Positions 9,034-18,075 of a stretch of DNA of 64,000 nt are shown here, one piece after another (within the stretch, counting starts at the first letter, position 1; every line of letters starts with the position of its first letter). Position numbers and translations under genes: made by a program. Under the pieces are notes generated by a model, which saw only the letters and a list, made by a program, of their open reading frames with translations, had not been told where the DNA came from and made no database searches. Source of the stretch: Pseudomonas sp. AOB-7 (GTDB lineage: Bacteria; Pseudomonadota; Gammaproteobacteria; Pseudomonadales; Pseudomonadaceae); assembly GCF_003696305.1 (NCBI RefSeq), contig NZ_RFFK01000003.1:293887-357886 (forward strand), in the 5' to 3' direction.

Positions 9034-10716
9034 ATGTTGCAGACCCGTCTGATCCCTTCCGCCGCCAATGCCCACGCCTACCCGCTGCTGATCAAGCGCC
9101 TGCTGCTGTCCGGCAGCCGCTACGAGAAGACCCGCGAAATCGTCTACCGCGACCAGCTGCGCTACAGCTACGCCACCTTCAACGAGCGCGTCGCGCGCCT
9201 GGCCAACGTGCTGAGCGCGGCCGGGGTCAAGGCCGGCGACACAGTGGCGGTGATGGACTGGGACAGCCACCGCTATCTCGAGTGCATGTTCGCCATCCCC
9301 ATGCTCGGCGCGGTGCTGCATACCATCAACATCCGCCTGTCGCCGGAGCAGATCCTCTACACCATGAATCACGCCGAAGACCGCTTCGTGTTGGTCAACA
9401 GCGAGTTCGTGCCGCTGTACAACGGCATCGCCGGCCAGCTGACCACGGTGGAAAAGACCCTGCTGCTGACCGATGTCGAGGACAAGACCGCGGCGCTGCC
9501 GAACCTGGTCGGCGAGTACGAGAGCCTGCTGGCCGCCGCCAGCCCGCAGTACAACTTCGCCGATTTCGACGAGAACTCGGTGGCCACCACCTTCTATACC
9601 ACCGGCACCACCGGCAACCCCAAGGGCGTGTACTTCACCCATCGCCAACTGGTGCTGCACACCCTGTCGATGGCCGCCACCATGGGCTCGCTGGACAGCA
9701 TTCGCCTGCTCGGCAACGACGACGTCTACATGCCGATCACCCCGATGTTCCACGTGCACGCCTGGGGCGTGCCCTACGTGGCCACCATGCTCGGGGTCAA
9801 GCAGGTCTACCCGGGTCGTTACGAGCCGGAGATGCTGTGCCGGCTGATCAAGGAGGAGCAGGTCAATTTCTCCCACTGCGTACCGACCATCCTGCAGATG
9901 TTGCTCAATGCACCCAATGCCCAGGGCCATGACTTCGGCGGGATGAAGATGATCATCGGCGGCAGCGCGCTGAACCGTTCGCTGTACGAGGCGGCCAAGG
10001 CGCGCGGCATCCAGCTGACCGCGGCCTACGGCATGTCCGAGACCTGCCCGCTGATTTCCTGTGCCTACCTCAACGAGGAGCTGCGCGCCGGCAGCGAGGA
10101 CGAGCGCACCGCCTACCGGATCAAGGCCGGCATTCCGGTGCCGCTGGTGGAGGCGGCGATCATGGATGCCGAGGGCAGGCTGCTGCCGAGCGACGGCGAG
10201 GCCCAGGGCGAGCTGGTGCTGCGCGCGCCCTGGCTGACCCAGGGCTACTTCCGCGAACCGGAGAAGGGCGAGGAACTCTGGGCGCACGGCTGGCTGCATA
10301 CCGGCGACGTGGCGACCATCGACGGCATGGGCTTCATCGAGATCCGCGACCGCATCAAGGACGTGATCAAGACTGGCGGCGAGTGGATCTCCTCGCTGGA
10401 GCTGGAGGACCTGATCAGCCGCCATCCGGCGGTGCGCGAGGTGGCGGTGGTCGGCGTACCCGATCCGCAGTGGGGCGAGCGGCCGTTTGCCCTGCTGGTG
10501 GCGCGTGAAGGCCAGGCGCTGGACGCCAAGGGGCTCAAGGAGCACCTCAAGCCTTTCGTCGAGCAGGGCCACATCAACAAGTGGGCTATTCCCACGCAGA
10601 TCGCCCTTGTTACCGAAATTCCCAAGACCAGCGTCGGCAAGCTGGACAAGAAGCGCATTCGCGTCGATATCGCCCAGTGGCAGGAGGCCGGCAGCGCCTT
10701 CCTCTCCACCCTGTGA
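9034..10716 (+). CDS. AMP-forming fatty-acid--CoA ligase
   Basis: Adenylate-forming ligase of 560 residues that activates medium- or long-chain fatty acids to acyl-CoA. Motifs: TTGTTGNPKGVYFTHRQ (about 189-205), GMSETCP (about 333), GWLHTGDVATID (about 420), RIKDVIKTGGEWISS with the hinge, and the C-terminal KTSVGKLDKKRIR whose first conserved Lys-rich segment carries the catalytic Lys. The architecture matches AlkK-like medium-chain ligases. The start MLQTRLIPS is chosen over a longer frame because AGGTGA precedes it and the extra N-terminus is Arg-rich and non-family. It is divergent from thiolase and upstream of a PsrA-like operator. Confidence 0.92.
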   Translation: MLQTRLIPSAANAHAYPLLIKRLLLSGSRYEKTREIVYRDQLRYSYATFNERVARLANVLSAAGVKAGDTVAVMDWDSHRYLECMFAIPMLGAVLHTINIRLSPEQILYTMNHAEDRFVLVNSEFVPLYNGIAGQLTTVEKTLLLTDVEDKTAALPNLVGEYESLLAAASPQYNFADFDENSVATTFYTTGTTGNPKGVYFTHRQLVLHTLSMAATMGSLDSIRLLGNDDVYMPITPMFHVHAWGVPYVATMLGVKQVYPGRYEPEMLCRLIKEEQVNFSHCVPTILQMLLNAPNAQGHDFGGMKMIIGGSALNRSLYEAAKARGIQLTAAYGMSETCPLISCAYLNEELRAGSEDERTAYRIKAGIPVPLVEAAIMDAEGRLLPSDGEAQGELVLRAPWLTQGYFREPEKGEELWAHGWLHTGDVATIDGMGFIEIRDRIKDVIKTGGEWISSLELEDLISRHPAVREVAVVGVPDPQWGERPFALLVAREGQALDAKGLKEHLKPFVEQGHINKWAIPTQIALVTEIPKTSVGKLDKKRIRVDIAQWQEAGSAFLSTL

Positions 10717-10722
10717 GTAGCG

Positions 10723-10759
10723 GTTTGACTGGGCGGCGGAAATGACCGCTCAGTCAAAC
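10723..10759. promoter_or_regulatory. nested inverted repeat after the acyl-CoA ligase gene
   Basis: Perfect 9-base arms GTTTGACTG (10723-10731) and CAGTCAAAC (10751-10759) enclose a second stem GCGG/CCGC. It begins seven bases after the ligase stop codon. It lacks a T-run, so it is either a weak terminator or a protein-binding site; its right arm overlaps the PsrA-like motif. Confidence 0.45.
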
Positions 10760-10768
10760 AAGCGTTTG
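10755..10768. promoter_or_regulatory. PsrA-like operator
   Basis: CAAAC-AAGC-GTTTG matches the Pseudomonas PsrA consensus (G/C)AAAC-N2-4-GTTTG/C. PsrA is a TetR-family regulator that releases DNA on binding long-chain fatty acids and controls beta-oxidation genes and rpoS. The site lies about 165 bases upstream of the DUF1302 gene and just downstream of an acyl-CoA ligase gene, a fitting context. Match is by eye. Confidence 0.5.
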
Positions 10769-10932
10769 GCTTGCTAATTGCTGTTTCACGTCCATGCTTG
10801 GCTAGTCGCAGGCCTTGAAACCGGCGAGCCAGAGTGCCTGGGGGCTGCAAATCACACTTTCGAGGGATCAAGCAGTAATACCCGCTGGCTATAGTCCAAG
10901 CATCCATAACAAAAATAGATGGAGTAGCGTCG

Positions 10933-12726
10933 ATGACAAAAACAACACCTTACTGGCGCCTGGCGAAACTGCCGCTGGCCGTCAGCCTCGCTTCCACCCT
11001 CGCCGCTCCGGCATTCGGCGTCACTTTCAATATCGGCGAGATCGAGGGTCAGTTCGATTCGCAACTGTCCGTTGGCGCCAGCTGGGCGGTGCGCGGCGCC
11101 GACCCGAGTCTGGTGGGGAGTCGTAACGGTGGCGAGGCCTCGTCCCAGACCGGCGACGACGGTCGTCTGAACTTCAAGAAGGGCGAGACCTTCTCGAAGA
11201 TCTTCAAGGGCATCCACGACCTCGAGCTGAAGTACGGCGATACTGGTGTGTTCGTGCGCGGCAAGTACTGGTACGACTTCGAGCTGAAGGACGAGAGCCG
11301 CCTGCTCTACGACATCGACGACAGCAACCGCAAGACCGCCGCGCAATCGTCCGGCGTGCAACTGCTTGACGCCTTCCTCTACCACAACTACGCCATCGGC
11401 GACCTGCCGGGCAGCGTGCGCGTCGGCAAGCAGGTGGTGAGCTGGGGCGAGAGCACCTTTATCCAGAACTCGATCAACTCGATCAACCCGGTGGACGTCT
11501 CGGCATTCCGTCGTCCCGGCGCCGAGATCAAGGAAGGCCTGATCCCGGTCAACATGTTCTATGTGTCGCAGAGCCTGACCGACAACCTCTCGGCCGAGTT
11601 CTTCTATCAGCTCGAGTGGGACCAGACCGTTCTCGACAACTGCGGCACCTTCTTCGCCGTCGATGTGGTGCAAGACGGCTGCGTCGATCGTCTGGCCGTC
11701 GATGGCAGCGATTTCGGTGGTCCGGGCAGCCCCGGCTACAAGTACGTGGGGCGCATGGCCGACAAGGACGCGCGCGACAGCGGGCAGTACGGTATCGCGC
11801 TGCGCTGGTTCGTCGAGGAACTGAACAATACCGAGTTCGGCTTCTACACCATGAACTACCACAGCCGTACGCCGATCCTGTCCTACAAGGCGGGGCAGAG
11901 CGTCTACCTGTTCCCCGACTCGGTGGAAAATCCGGCCACCGGCGAGCTGTTCGCCAAGTACGGCCTGGAATACCCGGAAGACATTCGCCTGCATGGCGTG
12001 AGCTTCGCCACCAACGTCGGCTCCACCGCGGTGAACGGCGAATTGAGCTATCGGCCGAACATGCCGATGCAGATCAACACCACCGACCTGACCCTGGCCT
12101 CCATCGCACAGGGGCCTGTGGCTGGTGGGCTCGGTGTGCCGACCAACCTGCCGATCTATACCAGCGGCCATGCGGCGTTCGGCGCAGGCGAGACCCTGAC
12201 CGGTTATGTGCGCAAGCCCATGACTCAGGCGCAGGTCAGCGTTACCCAGTTCGTCGATCAGGTTGCCGGCGCCGAGCGCCTCACCCTGGTGGGCGAGGTG
12301 GGCTACACGCACGTCAGTAACCTGGGCAAGAACGAGCTGCGTTTCGGCCGCGCCCCTGAGTTCGGCGCTGGCGCCTACCCCGACAACAGCCTCTGCACCG
12401 GTATTGCCAACCCGGCGAATCCGCAGAACTGCGACGACAAGGGTTTCTTCACCAACACCTCCTGGGGTTATCGCCTGCGTGCGGTGCTCGACTACAACAG
12501 CGTGTTCGCCGGCGTGAACCTCAAGCCCAGCCTGTCCTGGTCGCATGACGTGGACGGCTACGGTCCGACCTTCAACGAAGGCAACAAGGCCATCAGCCTG
12601 GGCCTGGATGCCGAATACCAGAACACCTACACCGCCAGCCTGTCCTACACCGACTTCTTCGGTGGCGAGTACAACACCAATATCGACCGCGACTTCGTCG
12701 CGCTCAGCTTCGGTTTGAACTTCTAA
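10933..12726 (+). CDS. DUF1302 family outer-membrane protein
   Basis: Protein of 597 residues with a signal peptide (MTKTTPYWRLAKLPLAVSLA..., cleavage near residue 33 after AFG) and a body of alternating hydrophobic/aromatic beta strands ending in aromatic DFVALSFGLNF, as expected of an outer-membrane barrel. The YWYDFELKDESRLLYDIDDS and GKQVVSWGES regions are typical of DUF1302. Family members are often found beside DUF1329 genes in pseudomonads and near genes for hydrophobic-compound or lipid use; no biochemical function is established to my knowledge. GGAG lies before the ATG. First gene of a probable two-gene operon. Confidence 0.88.
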   Translation: MTKTTPYWRLAKLPLAVSLASTLAAPAFGVTFNIGEIEGQFDSQLSVGASWAVRGADPSLVGSRNGGEASSQTGDDGRLNFKKGETFSKIFKGIHDLELKYGDTGVFVRGKYWYDFELKDESRLLYDIDDSNRKTAAQSSGVQLLDAFLYHNYAIGDLPGSVRVGKQVVSWGESTFIQNSINSINPVDVSAFRRPGAEIKEGLIPVNMFYVSQSLTDNLSAEFFYQLEWDQTVLDNCGTFFAVDVVQDGCVDRLAVDGSDFGGPGSPGYKYVGRMADKDARDSGQYGIALRWFVEELNNTEFGFYTMNYHSRTPILSYKAGQSVYLFPDSVENPATGELFAKYGLEYPEDIRLHGVSFATNVGSTAVNGELSYRPNMPMQINTTDLTLASIAQGPVAGGLGVPTNLPIYTSGHAAFGAGETLTGYVRKPMTQAQVSVTQFVDQVAGAERLTLVGEVGYTHVSNLGKNELRFGRAPEFGAGAYPDNSLCTGIANPANPQNCDDKGFFTNTSWGYRLRAVLDYNSVFAGVNLKPSLSWSHDVDGYGPTFNEGNKAISLGLDAEYQNTYTASLSYTDFFGGEYNTNIDRDFVALSFGLNF

Positions 12727-12749
12727 GCGGCCAGGAATTTCGAGGAATC

Positions 12750-14126
12750 ATGATGCGAATGAAAACAACAAAAACTCTGTGGCAAAGCGGCGTCCTGACC
12801 CTGTCCCTGCTGGCCAGTGGTGTGATGGCGGCAGTATCTCCGGACGAAGCGGCCAAGCTTGGCACCAGCCTGACGCCGCTGGGCGCCGAGATGGCCGGCA
12901 ACGCCGATGGTTCGATTCCGGCCTGGACCGGCGGCCTGCCGGCCAATGCCGGCACCGTCGACGGCAAGGGCTTCCTCTCCGACCCCTTCGCCAGCGAGCA
13001 GCCGCTGTTCACCATCACCGCGCAGAACGTCGAGCAGTACAAGGACAAGCTGACTCCCGGCCAGCTGGCCATGTTCAAGCGCTACCCGGACAGCTACAAG
13101 ATGCCGGTCTATCCGACCCACCGTTCGGCCAGCCTGCCGTCGGCGGTGCTCGAGGCGACCAAGCAGAACGCGGTCAACACCAAGATGGTCGAGGGCGGCA
13201 ACGGCCTGGAAAACTTCCAGACCGCCAACCCCTTCCCGATCCCGCAGAACGGTCTGGAAGCGATCTGGAACCATATCACCCGCTACCGCGGCGGCAGCGT
13301 GCGTCGTCTGGTCACCCAGGCCACGCCGCAGGCCAACGGTTCCTACTCGCTGGTGTACTTCCAGGACGAGTTCACCTTCCGCGATGCGCTGACCGACTTC
13401 GACGCCAGCAAGGAAAGCAACGTGCTGTTCTACTTCAAGCAGCGCGTCACCGCCCCGTCGCGTCTGGCCGGTAACGTGCTGCTGGTGCACGAGACCCTCA
13501 ACCAGGTCAAGGAACCGCGTCTGGCCTGGCTGTACAACGCCGGTCAGCGGCGCGTGCGCCGCGCCCCGCAGGTGTCCTACGACGGTCCGGGTACCGCCTC
13601 CGACGGCCTGCGTACCTCCGACAACTTCGACATGTACAACGGTGCGCCGGATCGCTACAACTGGCAGCTCAACGGCAAGAAGGAGATCTTTATCCCCTAC
13701 AACGCCTACAAGCTGGATTCGCCGAGCCTGAAGTACTCCGACATCATCAAGGCCGGCCACATCAACCAGGACCTGACCCGTTACGAGCTGCACCGCGTCT
13801 GGCACGTGACCGCGACCCTGAAGGACGGCGAGCGCCACATCTACGCCAAGCGTGACTTCTTCATCGACGAGGACACCTGGCAGGCCGCACTGATCGAGCA
13901 CTACGACGGTCGCGGTACCCTGTGGCGCGTGGCCGAGGCTCATGCTCAGTACTACTACGACAAGCAGGTGCCCTGGTACACCGTCGAGACCCTGTACGAC
14001 CTGCTGTCCGGTCGTTACCTGGCCCTGGGCATGAAGAACGAGGAGAAACAGGCCTACGACTTCAACTACAAGGCAGCCGGCAGCGACTATACCCCGGCGG
14101 CGCTGCGCCAGGCGGGCGTGCGCTAA
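12750..14126 (+). CDS. DUF1329 family envelope protein
   Basis: 458-residue exported protein with a signal peptide (LWQSGVLTLSLLASGVMAA, cleavage near residue 28). The body is rich in Tyr, Asp and Arg and holds family-like stretches such as LYNAGQRRVRRAPQVSYDGPGT, GKKEIFIPYNAYKLDS and the C-terminal MKNEEKQAYDFNYKAAGSDYTPAALRQ. DUF1329 proteins have a LolB/LppX-like fold by homology, suggesting lipid binding in the periplasm. It starts 23 bases after the DUF1302 gene with GAGGA before the first of two adjacent ATGs, so the two are probably co-transcribed. An ATG one codon later is equally possible. Confidence 0.88.
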   Translation: MMRMKTTKTLWQSGVLTLSLLASGVMAAVSPDEAAKLGTSLTPLGAEMAGNADGSIPAWTGGLPANAGTVDGKGFLSDPFASEQPLFTITAQNVEQYKDKLTPGQLAMFKRYPDSYKMPVYPTHRSASLPSAVLEATKQNAVNTKMVEGGNGLENFQTANPFPIPQNGLEAIWNHITRYRGGSVRRLVTQATPQANGSYSLVYFQDEFTFRDALTDFDASKESNVLFYFKQRVTAPSRLAGNVLLVHETLNQVKEPRLAWLYNAGQRRVRRAPQVSYDGPGTASDGLRTSDNFDMYNGAPDRYNWQLNGKKEIFIPYNAYKLDSPSLKYSDIIKAGHINQDLTRYELHRVWHVTATLKDGERHIYAKRDFFIDEDTWQAALIEHYDGRGTLWRVAEAHAQYYYDKQVPWYTVETLYDLLSGRYLALGMKNEEKQAYDFNYKAAGSDYTPAALRQAGVR

Positions 14127-14150
14127 ACCCTCGCGTCCTGCAACACGAAG

Positions 14151-14175
14151 AAGCCGGCCTTGTGCCGGCTTTTTC
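14151..14175 (+). terminator. rho-independent terminator of the DUF1302-DUF1329 operon
   Basis: AAGCCGGC / GCCGGCTT stem with a short loop followed by a run of T, 24 bases after the DUF1329 stop codon. Confidence 0.8.
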
Positions 14176-14399
14176 GTTGCTGCGCGCCGACTTTCTCGGG
14201 CTGGGCACATGGCGCAGCCTGGTCCGCCATTGCCGGCACCGCAGCCAGTTGAGCCCGGGTCTGGCAACCGCAGCTGCTGCGCTTGCCAACCGGCTTTTTC
14301 GTTACCGACTGTAGCCGGCGCTTCAAATGGTCAGTGCAAGCCGCTAGGCTGGGGTCAGGTCGCGCCCGCTGCATACATGAGACTTCCAAGAATTGGCCG

Positions 14400-17144
14400 A
14401 TGACTGACCTTTCCCGTTCGCCAGGTTTCCCCTACATGCCGGCCACGCCGGTCGAAGCCCGTTTCTACCGGCCGCCGCTACCGGCGGGGCATACGCCCCG
14501 CGAGCGCCTGTGCCAGCGTCTGGAGGAGGGGTTGCAGGGCCGTCTGCTGCTGGTCTGTGCGCCGGCCGGGTTCGGCAAGAGTTCCCTGGCCATCGAATTC
14601 TGCGAGCGCCTGCCGGCCCATTGGCACAGCCTGTGGCTGGGCCTGAGCGAGCGCGATAGCGATCCCGGGCGTTTTCTCGAACGCCTGCTGCAGGGCCTGC
14701 AGCAGTTCTACCCGAGCCTGGGGGAAGAGGCGCTGGGCCTGCTGAAGATGCGTCAGCGCCATCAGCCTTTCGCCTTCGAGCAGTGGCTTGACGGCCTGCT
14801 CGACGAGTTGGCCCATGAACTGGACGGCGGTCAGCCGCTGCTGTTGGTGCTGGACGACTATCACCTGGCCCAGGGGCCGGTGCTCGACCGCTGCCTGCAG
14901 TTCTTCCTCAATCACCTGCCACCCGGCGTCCTGCTGCTGGTGACCAGTCGCCAGCGGCCGGACTGGCACCTGGCGCGTCTGCGCCTGTCGCGCCAGCTGC
15001 TGGAGCTGAGCGAGCAGGATCTGCGCCTGACCGCCGACGAGCTGGACGCCCTGCTGGCCAGCCAGGGCGCCTGCCTGGAACGCCAGCAGGTCACCGGCAT
15101 CCTGCAGCGCAGCGAGGGCTGGGTCGCCGGTCTGCGCCTGTGGCTGCTGGCCGGCGAGGACCTGGGCAGCGAGGCGCAGGCCAGGCTCGAGCTACACGGC
15201 GGCGAGGGGCTGATCCGCGACTACCTGCTGGAGGAGGTGATCGAGCGCCAGCCGGCCGAGGTGCAGCAGTTCCTCTACGACACCGCCTGCCTGGAGCGCT
15301 TCTGCGCCGAGCTGTGCGACGCGTTGCGCGACAGCCATGACAGCGCCGCGATCATCCGCCAGCTGCAGGCCAACCAGGTGTTCCTGGTGCCGCTGGACGA
15401 GCAGGGGCGCTGGTTTCGCTACCACCATCTGTTTTCCGATCTGCTCAACGCGCGCCCGGCCGAGGGCCTCAGTCGCTCGCGCGGCAGTTCGCACCTGCGC
15501 GCCTGTCGCTGGTTCGCCGCCGAGGGCCTGCTCGATGCCGCCATCGAGCAGGCGCTGCTGGCCGGCCAGGCCGACGTCGCCGCCAGCCTGGTGCAGAACC
15601 TCTCCGAGGAGCAGCTGCTGGCCGAGCAGAACGTCGCCATGCTGCTGCGCTGGAAGACCAACCTGCCGGACGAGCTGCTGGCCAGCACGCCGCGGTTGAT
15701 CATGCTCTATGGCTGGGCGCTGGCGCTGGCCTGCCAGCTGGATGCGGCGCAGGAGCTGCTCGAGCAACTGGGGCGCTTCCTGCCGGCGGCGGATGCGACC
15801 AGCCAGTGCAGCCTGCTGGCGCAGTGGCAGGCGCTGGACGGGGTGATCGCCCGCGGTCGCGGCGACAGCGGGCGGGCCGAGCGGCAATGCGCCGAGGCGC
15901 TGGCCGGCCTGTCCGCGGAGCGCTACGGTCCGCATTTCATGTGCCTGTCCACCCTGGCCAACCTGGCCATGGTGCGCGGCGATCTGTGGCGTGCGCGCGG
16001 CCTCAATCGCGAGGCGCTGGAGCTGGCGCAGCGCATCGACAACCCGCTGTTCGAGGCCCTGGCCCATTACGAGCGGGCACGCGTGCTGCAGGCCCGCGGC
16101 GAGGTGTTGCGCGCTCTGGAGGAAGTGCGCCAGGGCCTGGCGCGGTTGCAGGGCCTGACGGCGCAGCGCAGCTATTCGGTGCGCGCGCGACTGACCCTCT
16201 ACGAAGGCTATCTGCTCAGCCTGCGCCTGCAGCCGCAGGCGGCGCCACGCCTGCGCGCCGGCATCGCCGAAGCGCGCGCCTGCCGCGATGTCGGCGTGCT
16301 GATCGGCTACTGCGTGCTGGCCGGCCTGGAAGGGCGCAGCGGCCGGCCGGCCGAGGCCTTCGCCCTGCTCGGCGAGGCCGAGCGGTTGATGCACGTGTGG
16401 GACGTGCCGGCGATCTACTATCTGGCGATGATTACCCTGAGCAAATGCGAGCTGTGGCTGCGCCAGGACCAGGTCGAGCTGGCGGCGGCCTGGCTGCCGC
16501 AACTGGGCGAGACCTACGGTGCCCAGGGGCGGGCGGTGGCGCCGGAGTTCCACCCGCAGCTGGCGCTGCATATCGATCTGCAGCAGGCCGCGCTGGAGCG
16601 CCTGCAGGGGCAGGCGGAGGCGGCCGAGCGGCGCCTGCGCGCACTGCAGCAGCGTGCCCACGGCCTGGGCGGGCAACTGGTTGGGCTGATGGCGCAGGCG
16701 CAACTGACCCAGTTGCTGCGCCAGAACGGGCGCGAGCGCGAGGCGCAGCAGCAGTTCGACGCCTGCCTGGAGGTGGCGCAGGGAGGCGCCTTGCTGCCCT
16801 TCGTCGAACTGCTCCAGCACCAGCCGCAGTGGCTGCGCGAGCGCCTGCTCGCACGGCCGGTTTGCCCGCTGCGCGAGGCCCTGCTTGGGCAGTTGCCGAC
16901 GGGACAGGGCGAGGGCGAGGAGGCGCTGACGGAGGAGGGCGTGCTGACCGAGAAACTCAGCGCCCGCGAGCTGGCGGTGCTGCAGCTGATCGCCGGCGGC
17001 TGCTCCAATCAGGAGATCAGCGAGCGCCTGTTCATCTCCCTGCACACGGTCAAGACCCACGCCCGCCACATCAACAGCAAGCTCGGCGTCGAACGCCGCA
17101 CCCAGGCGGTGGCGCGGGCCAAGGGCCTCGGCTTACTGCGCTGA
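14400..17144 (+). CDS. MalT-like LuxR-family transcriptional activator
   Basis: Large ATP-dependent regulator of 914 residues (STAND class, MalT-like). Near the N-terminus is the P-loop APAGFGKSS (about 54-62), and LLLVLDDYH near 155 is a Walker B motif. Helical TPR-like repeats fill about 400-830. The C-terminal LuxR helix-turn-helix reads LSARELAVLQLIAGGCSNQE then FISLHTVKTHARHINSKLGV. The reading frame extends 39 codons upstream, but MTDLSRSPGF at 14400 fits MalT-like N-termini; no strong ribosome-binding site precedes either start, and an ATG at 14436 is possible. Located after the DUF1302-DUF1329 operon, it may respond to a lipid-derived inducer and control that operon (inference). Confidence 0.88.
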   Translation: MTDLSRSPGFPYMPATPVEARFYRPPLPAGHTPRERLCQRLEEGLQGRLLLVCAPAGFGKSSLAIEFCERLPAHWHSLWLGLSERDSDPGRFLERLLQGLQQFYPSLGEEALGLLKMRQRHQPFAFEQWLDGLLDELAHELDGGQPLLLVLDDYHLAQGPVLDRCLQFFLNHLPPGVLLLVTSRQRPDWHLARLRLSRQLLELSEQDLRLTADELDALLASQGACLERQQVTGILQRSEGWVAGLRLWLLAGEDLGSEAQARLELHGGEGLIRDYLLEEVIERQPAEVQQFLYDTACLERFCAELCDALRDSHDSAAIIRQLQANQVFLVPLDEQGRWFRYHHLFSDLLNARPAEGLSRSRGSSHLRACRWFAAEGLLDAAIEQALLAGQADVAASLVQNLSEEQLLAEQNVAMLLRWKTNLPDELLASTPRLIMLYGWALALACQLDAAQELLEQLGRFLPAADATSQCSLLAQWQALDGVIARGRGDSGRAERQCAEALAGLSAERYGPHFMCLSTLANLAMVRGDLWRARGLNREALELAQRIDNPLFEALAHYERARVLQARGEVLRALEEVRQGLARLQGLTAQRSYSVRARLTLYEGYLLSLRLQPQAAPRLRAGIAEARACRDVGVLIGYCVLAGLEGRSGRPAEAFALLGEAERLMHVWDVPAIYYLAMITLSKCELWLRQDQVELAAAWLPQLGETYGAQGRAVAPEFHPQLALHIDLQQAALERLQGQAEAAERRLRALQQRAHGLGGQLVGLMAQAQLTQLLRQNGREREAQQQFDACLEVAQGGALLPFVELLQHQPQWLRERLLARPVCPLREALLGQLPTGQGEGEEALTEEGVLTEKLSARELAVLQLIAGGCSNQEISERLFISLHTVKTHARHINSKLGVERRTQAVARAKGLGLLR

Positions 17145-17993
17145 ACCCGGTAGCGACAGATCCAGCGTCGGCGCCTTGAGCACCGGCGTGGGCGGCTGCG
17201 CCAGCTTGGCCTGCACGTCCCGCTGGATCATCTGCAGCACCGGCAGCAGTTCGGCCATGTTGCTCTGCACCTGGGGGTAACGATGGTCGCTCGCCAGCCC
17301 GTCGATGCGCGTCAGCAGCTGCGCCTGCACCTCGGCCGGCAGGTGGACGAACAGCTCCGGCAGTTGCTGGCTCAGTTCGGCGCTGTACAGCAGCAGCTCG
17401 TCGCGGCCGAAGGCCTGGGTCAGCTCCAGGTAGTCCAGCGCGCTGCCGGTGAGCATCGCCGCCGCCGCCTTGGTCTCCTGCAGGCCCTGCAGGCGCACCG
17501 GGTTGCTCTGCTCGCTCTGCGACAGGGTCATCCAGAACTCGGTGGTGAGGGTAAAGAGGATGGCCTGCTGGCGCAGCGAGTAGCTCATCAGGCCGAGGGC
17601 TTCGGCGGCATAGGGCTGCTGCTTGGCGCGGAAATCGAAGTACAGGCGCATCAGCTCCTTGAGCTGGAACAGCACTTCGCGCGCCTCGTTCTGCCGCAGC
17701 TCCAGCGGCGCGTAGATATTCAGCTGCGGACGAAAGTTCTCCGCCGAGACCATGCGCTGGTAGATCGGCCCGGTGAATTCGCCGCTGCGCCGCGGCAGGG
17801 CATTGGCCTGGGTCTTGTCGATCTGCTCCAGGGCCGCGTGCAGCTGCTGGTAGTCGCCGCTGCGCCAGGGCTGGTGGATGTCCGGGATGCGCTGGCCCAG
17901 GTAGAACAGCTCGGCGGCGCCGGCCGGCGCCTGGCAGACCAGCAAAAGGATGGCCAGCGGCCAGAGCAGGCGACGTGCTAGGGTGGGCGACAC
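17133..17993 (-). CDS. exported protein of unknown function
   Basis: I do not recognise this 286-residue protein. It has a clear signal peptide (RRLLWPLAILLLVCQAPAGAA, cleavage near residue 26) and a mostly helical, Leu/Gln-rich body, so it is probably periplasmic. The initiation codon is GTG at 17993, with no good ribosome-binding site. The 3' end overlaps the end of the convergent LuxR-type gene by 12 bases. No catalytic motif seen. It diverges from the tetR-like gene at 18076. Confidence 0.75.
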   Translation of the reverse strand: MSPTLARRLLWPLAILLLVCQAPAGAAELFYLGQRIPDIHQPWRSGDYQQLHAALEQIDKTQANALPRRSGEFTGPIYQRMVSAENFRPQLNIYAPLELRQNEAREVLFQLKELMRLYFDFRAKQQPYAAEALGLMSYSLRQQAILFTLTTEFWMTLSQSEQSNPVRLQGLQETKAAAAMLTGSALDYLELTQAFGRDELLLYSAELSQQLPELFVHLPAEVQAQLLTRIDGLASDHRYPQVQSNMAELLPVLQMIQRDVQAKLAQPPTPVLKAPTLDLSLPGSAQ

Positions 17994-18075
17994 GATGAAT
18001 ATCCGCGGCTAGAGGCGGCTCCAGAGTACCCAGCTCGGAGACCTGCGTCACCCGCGCCTTGGTTGGGGAGAGGGC

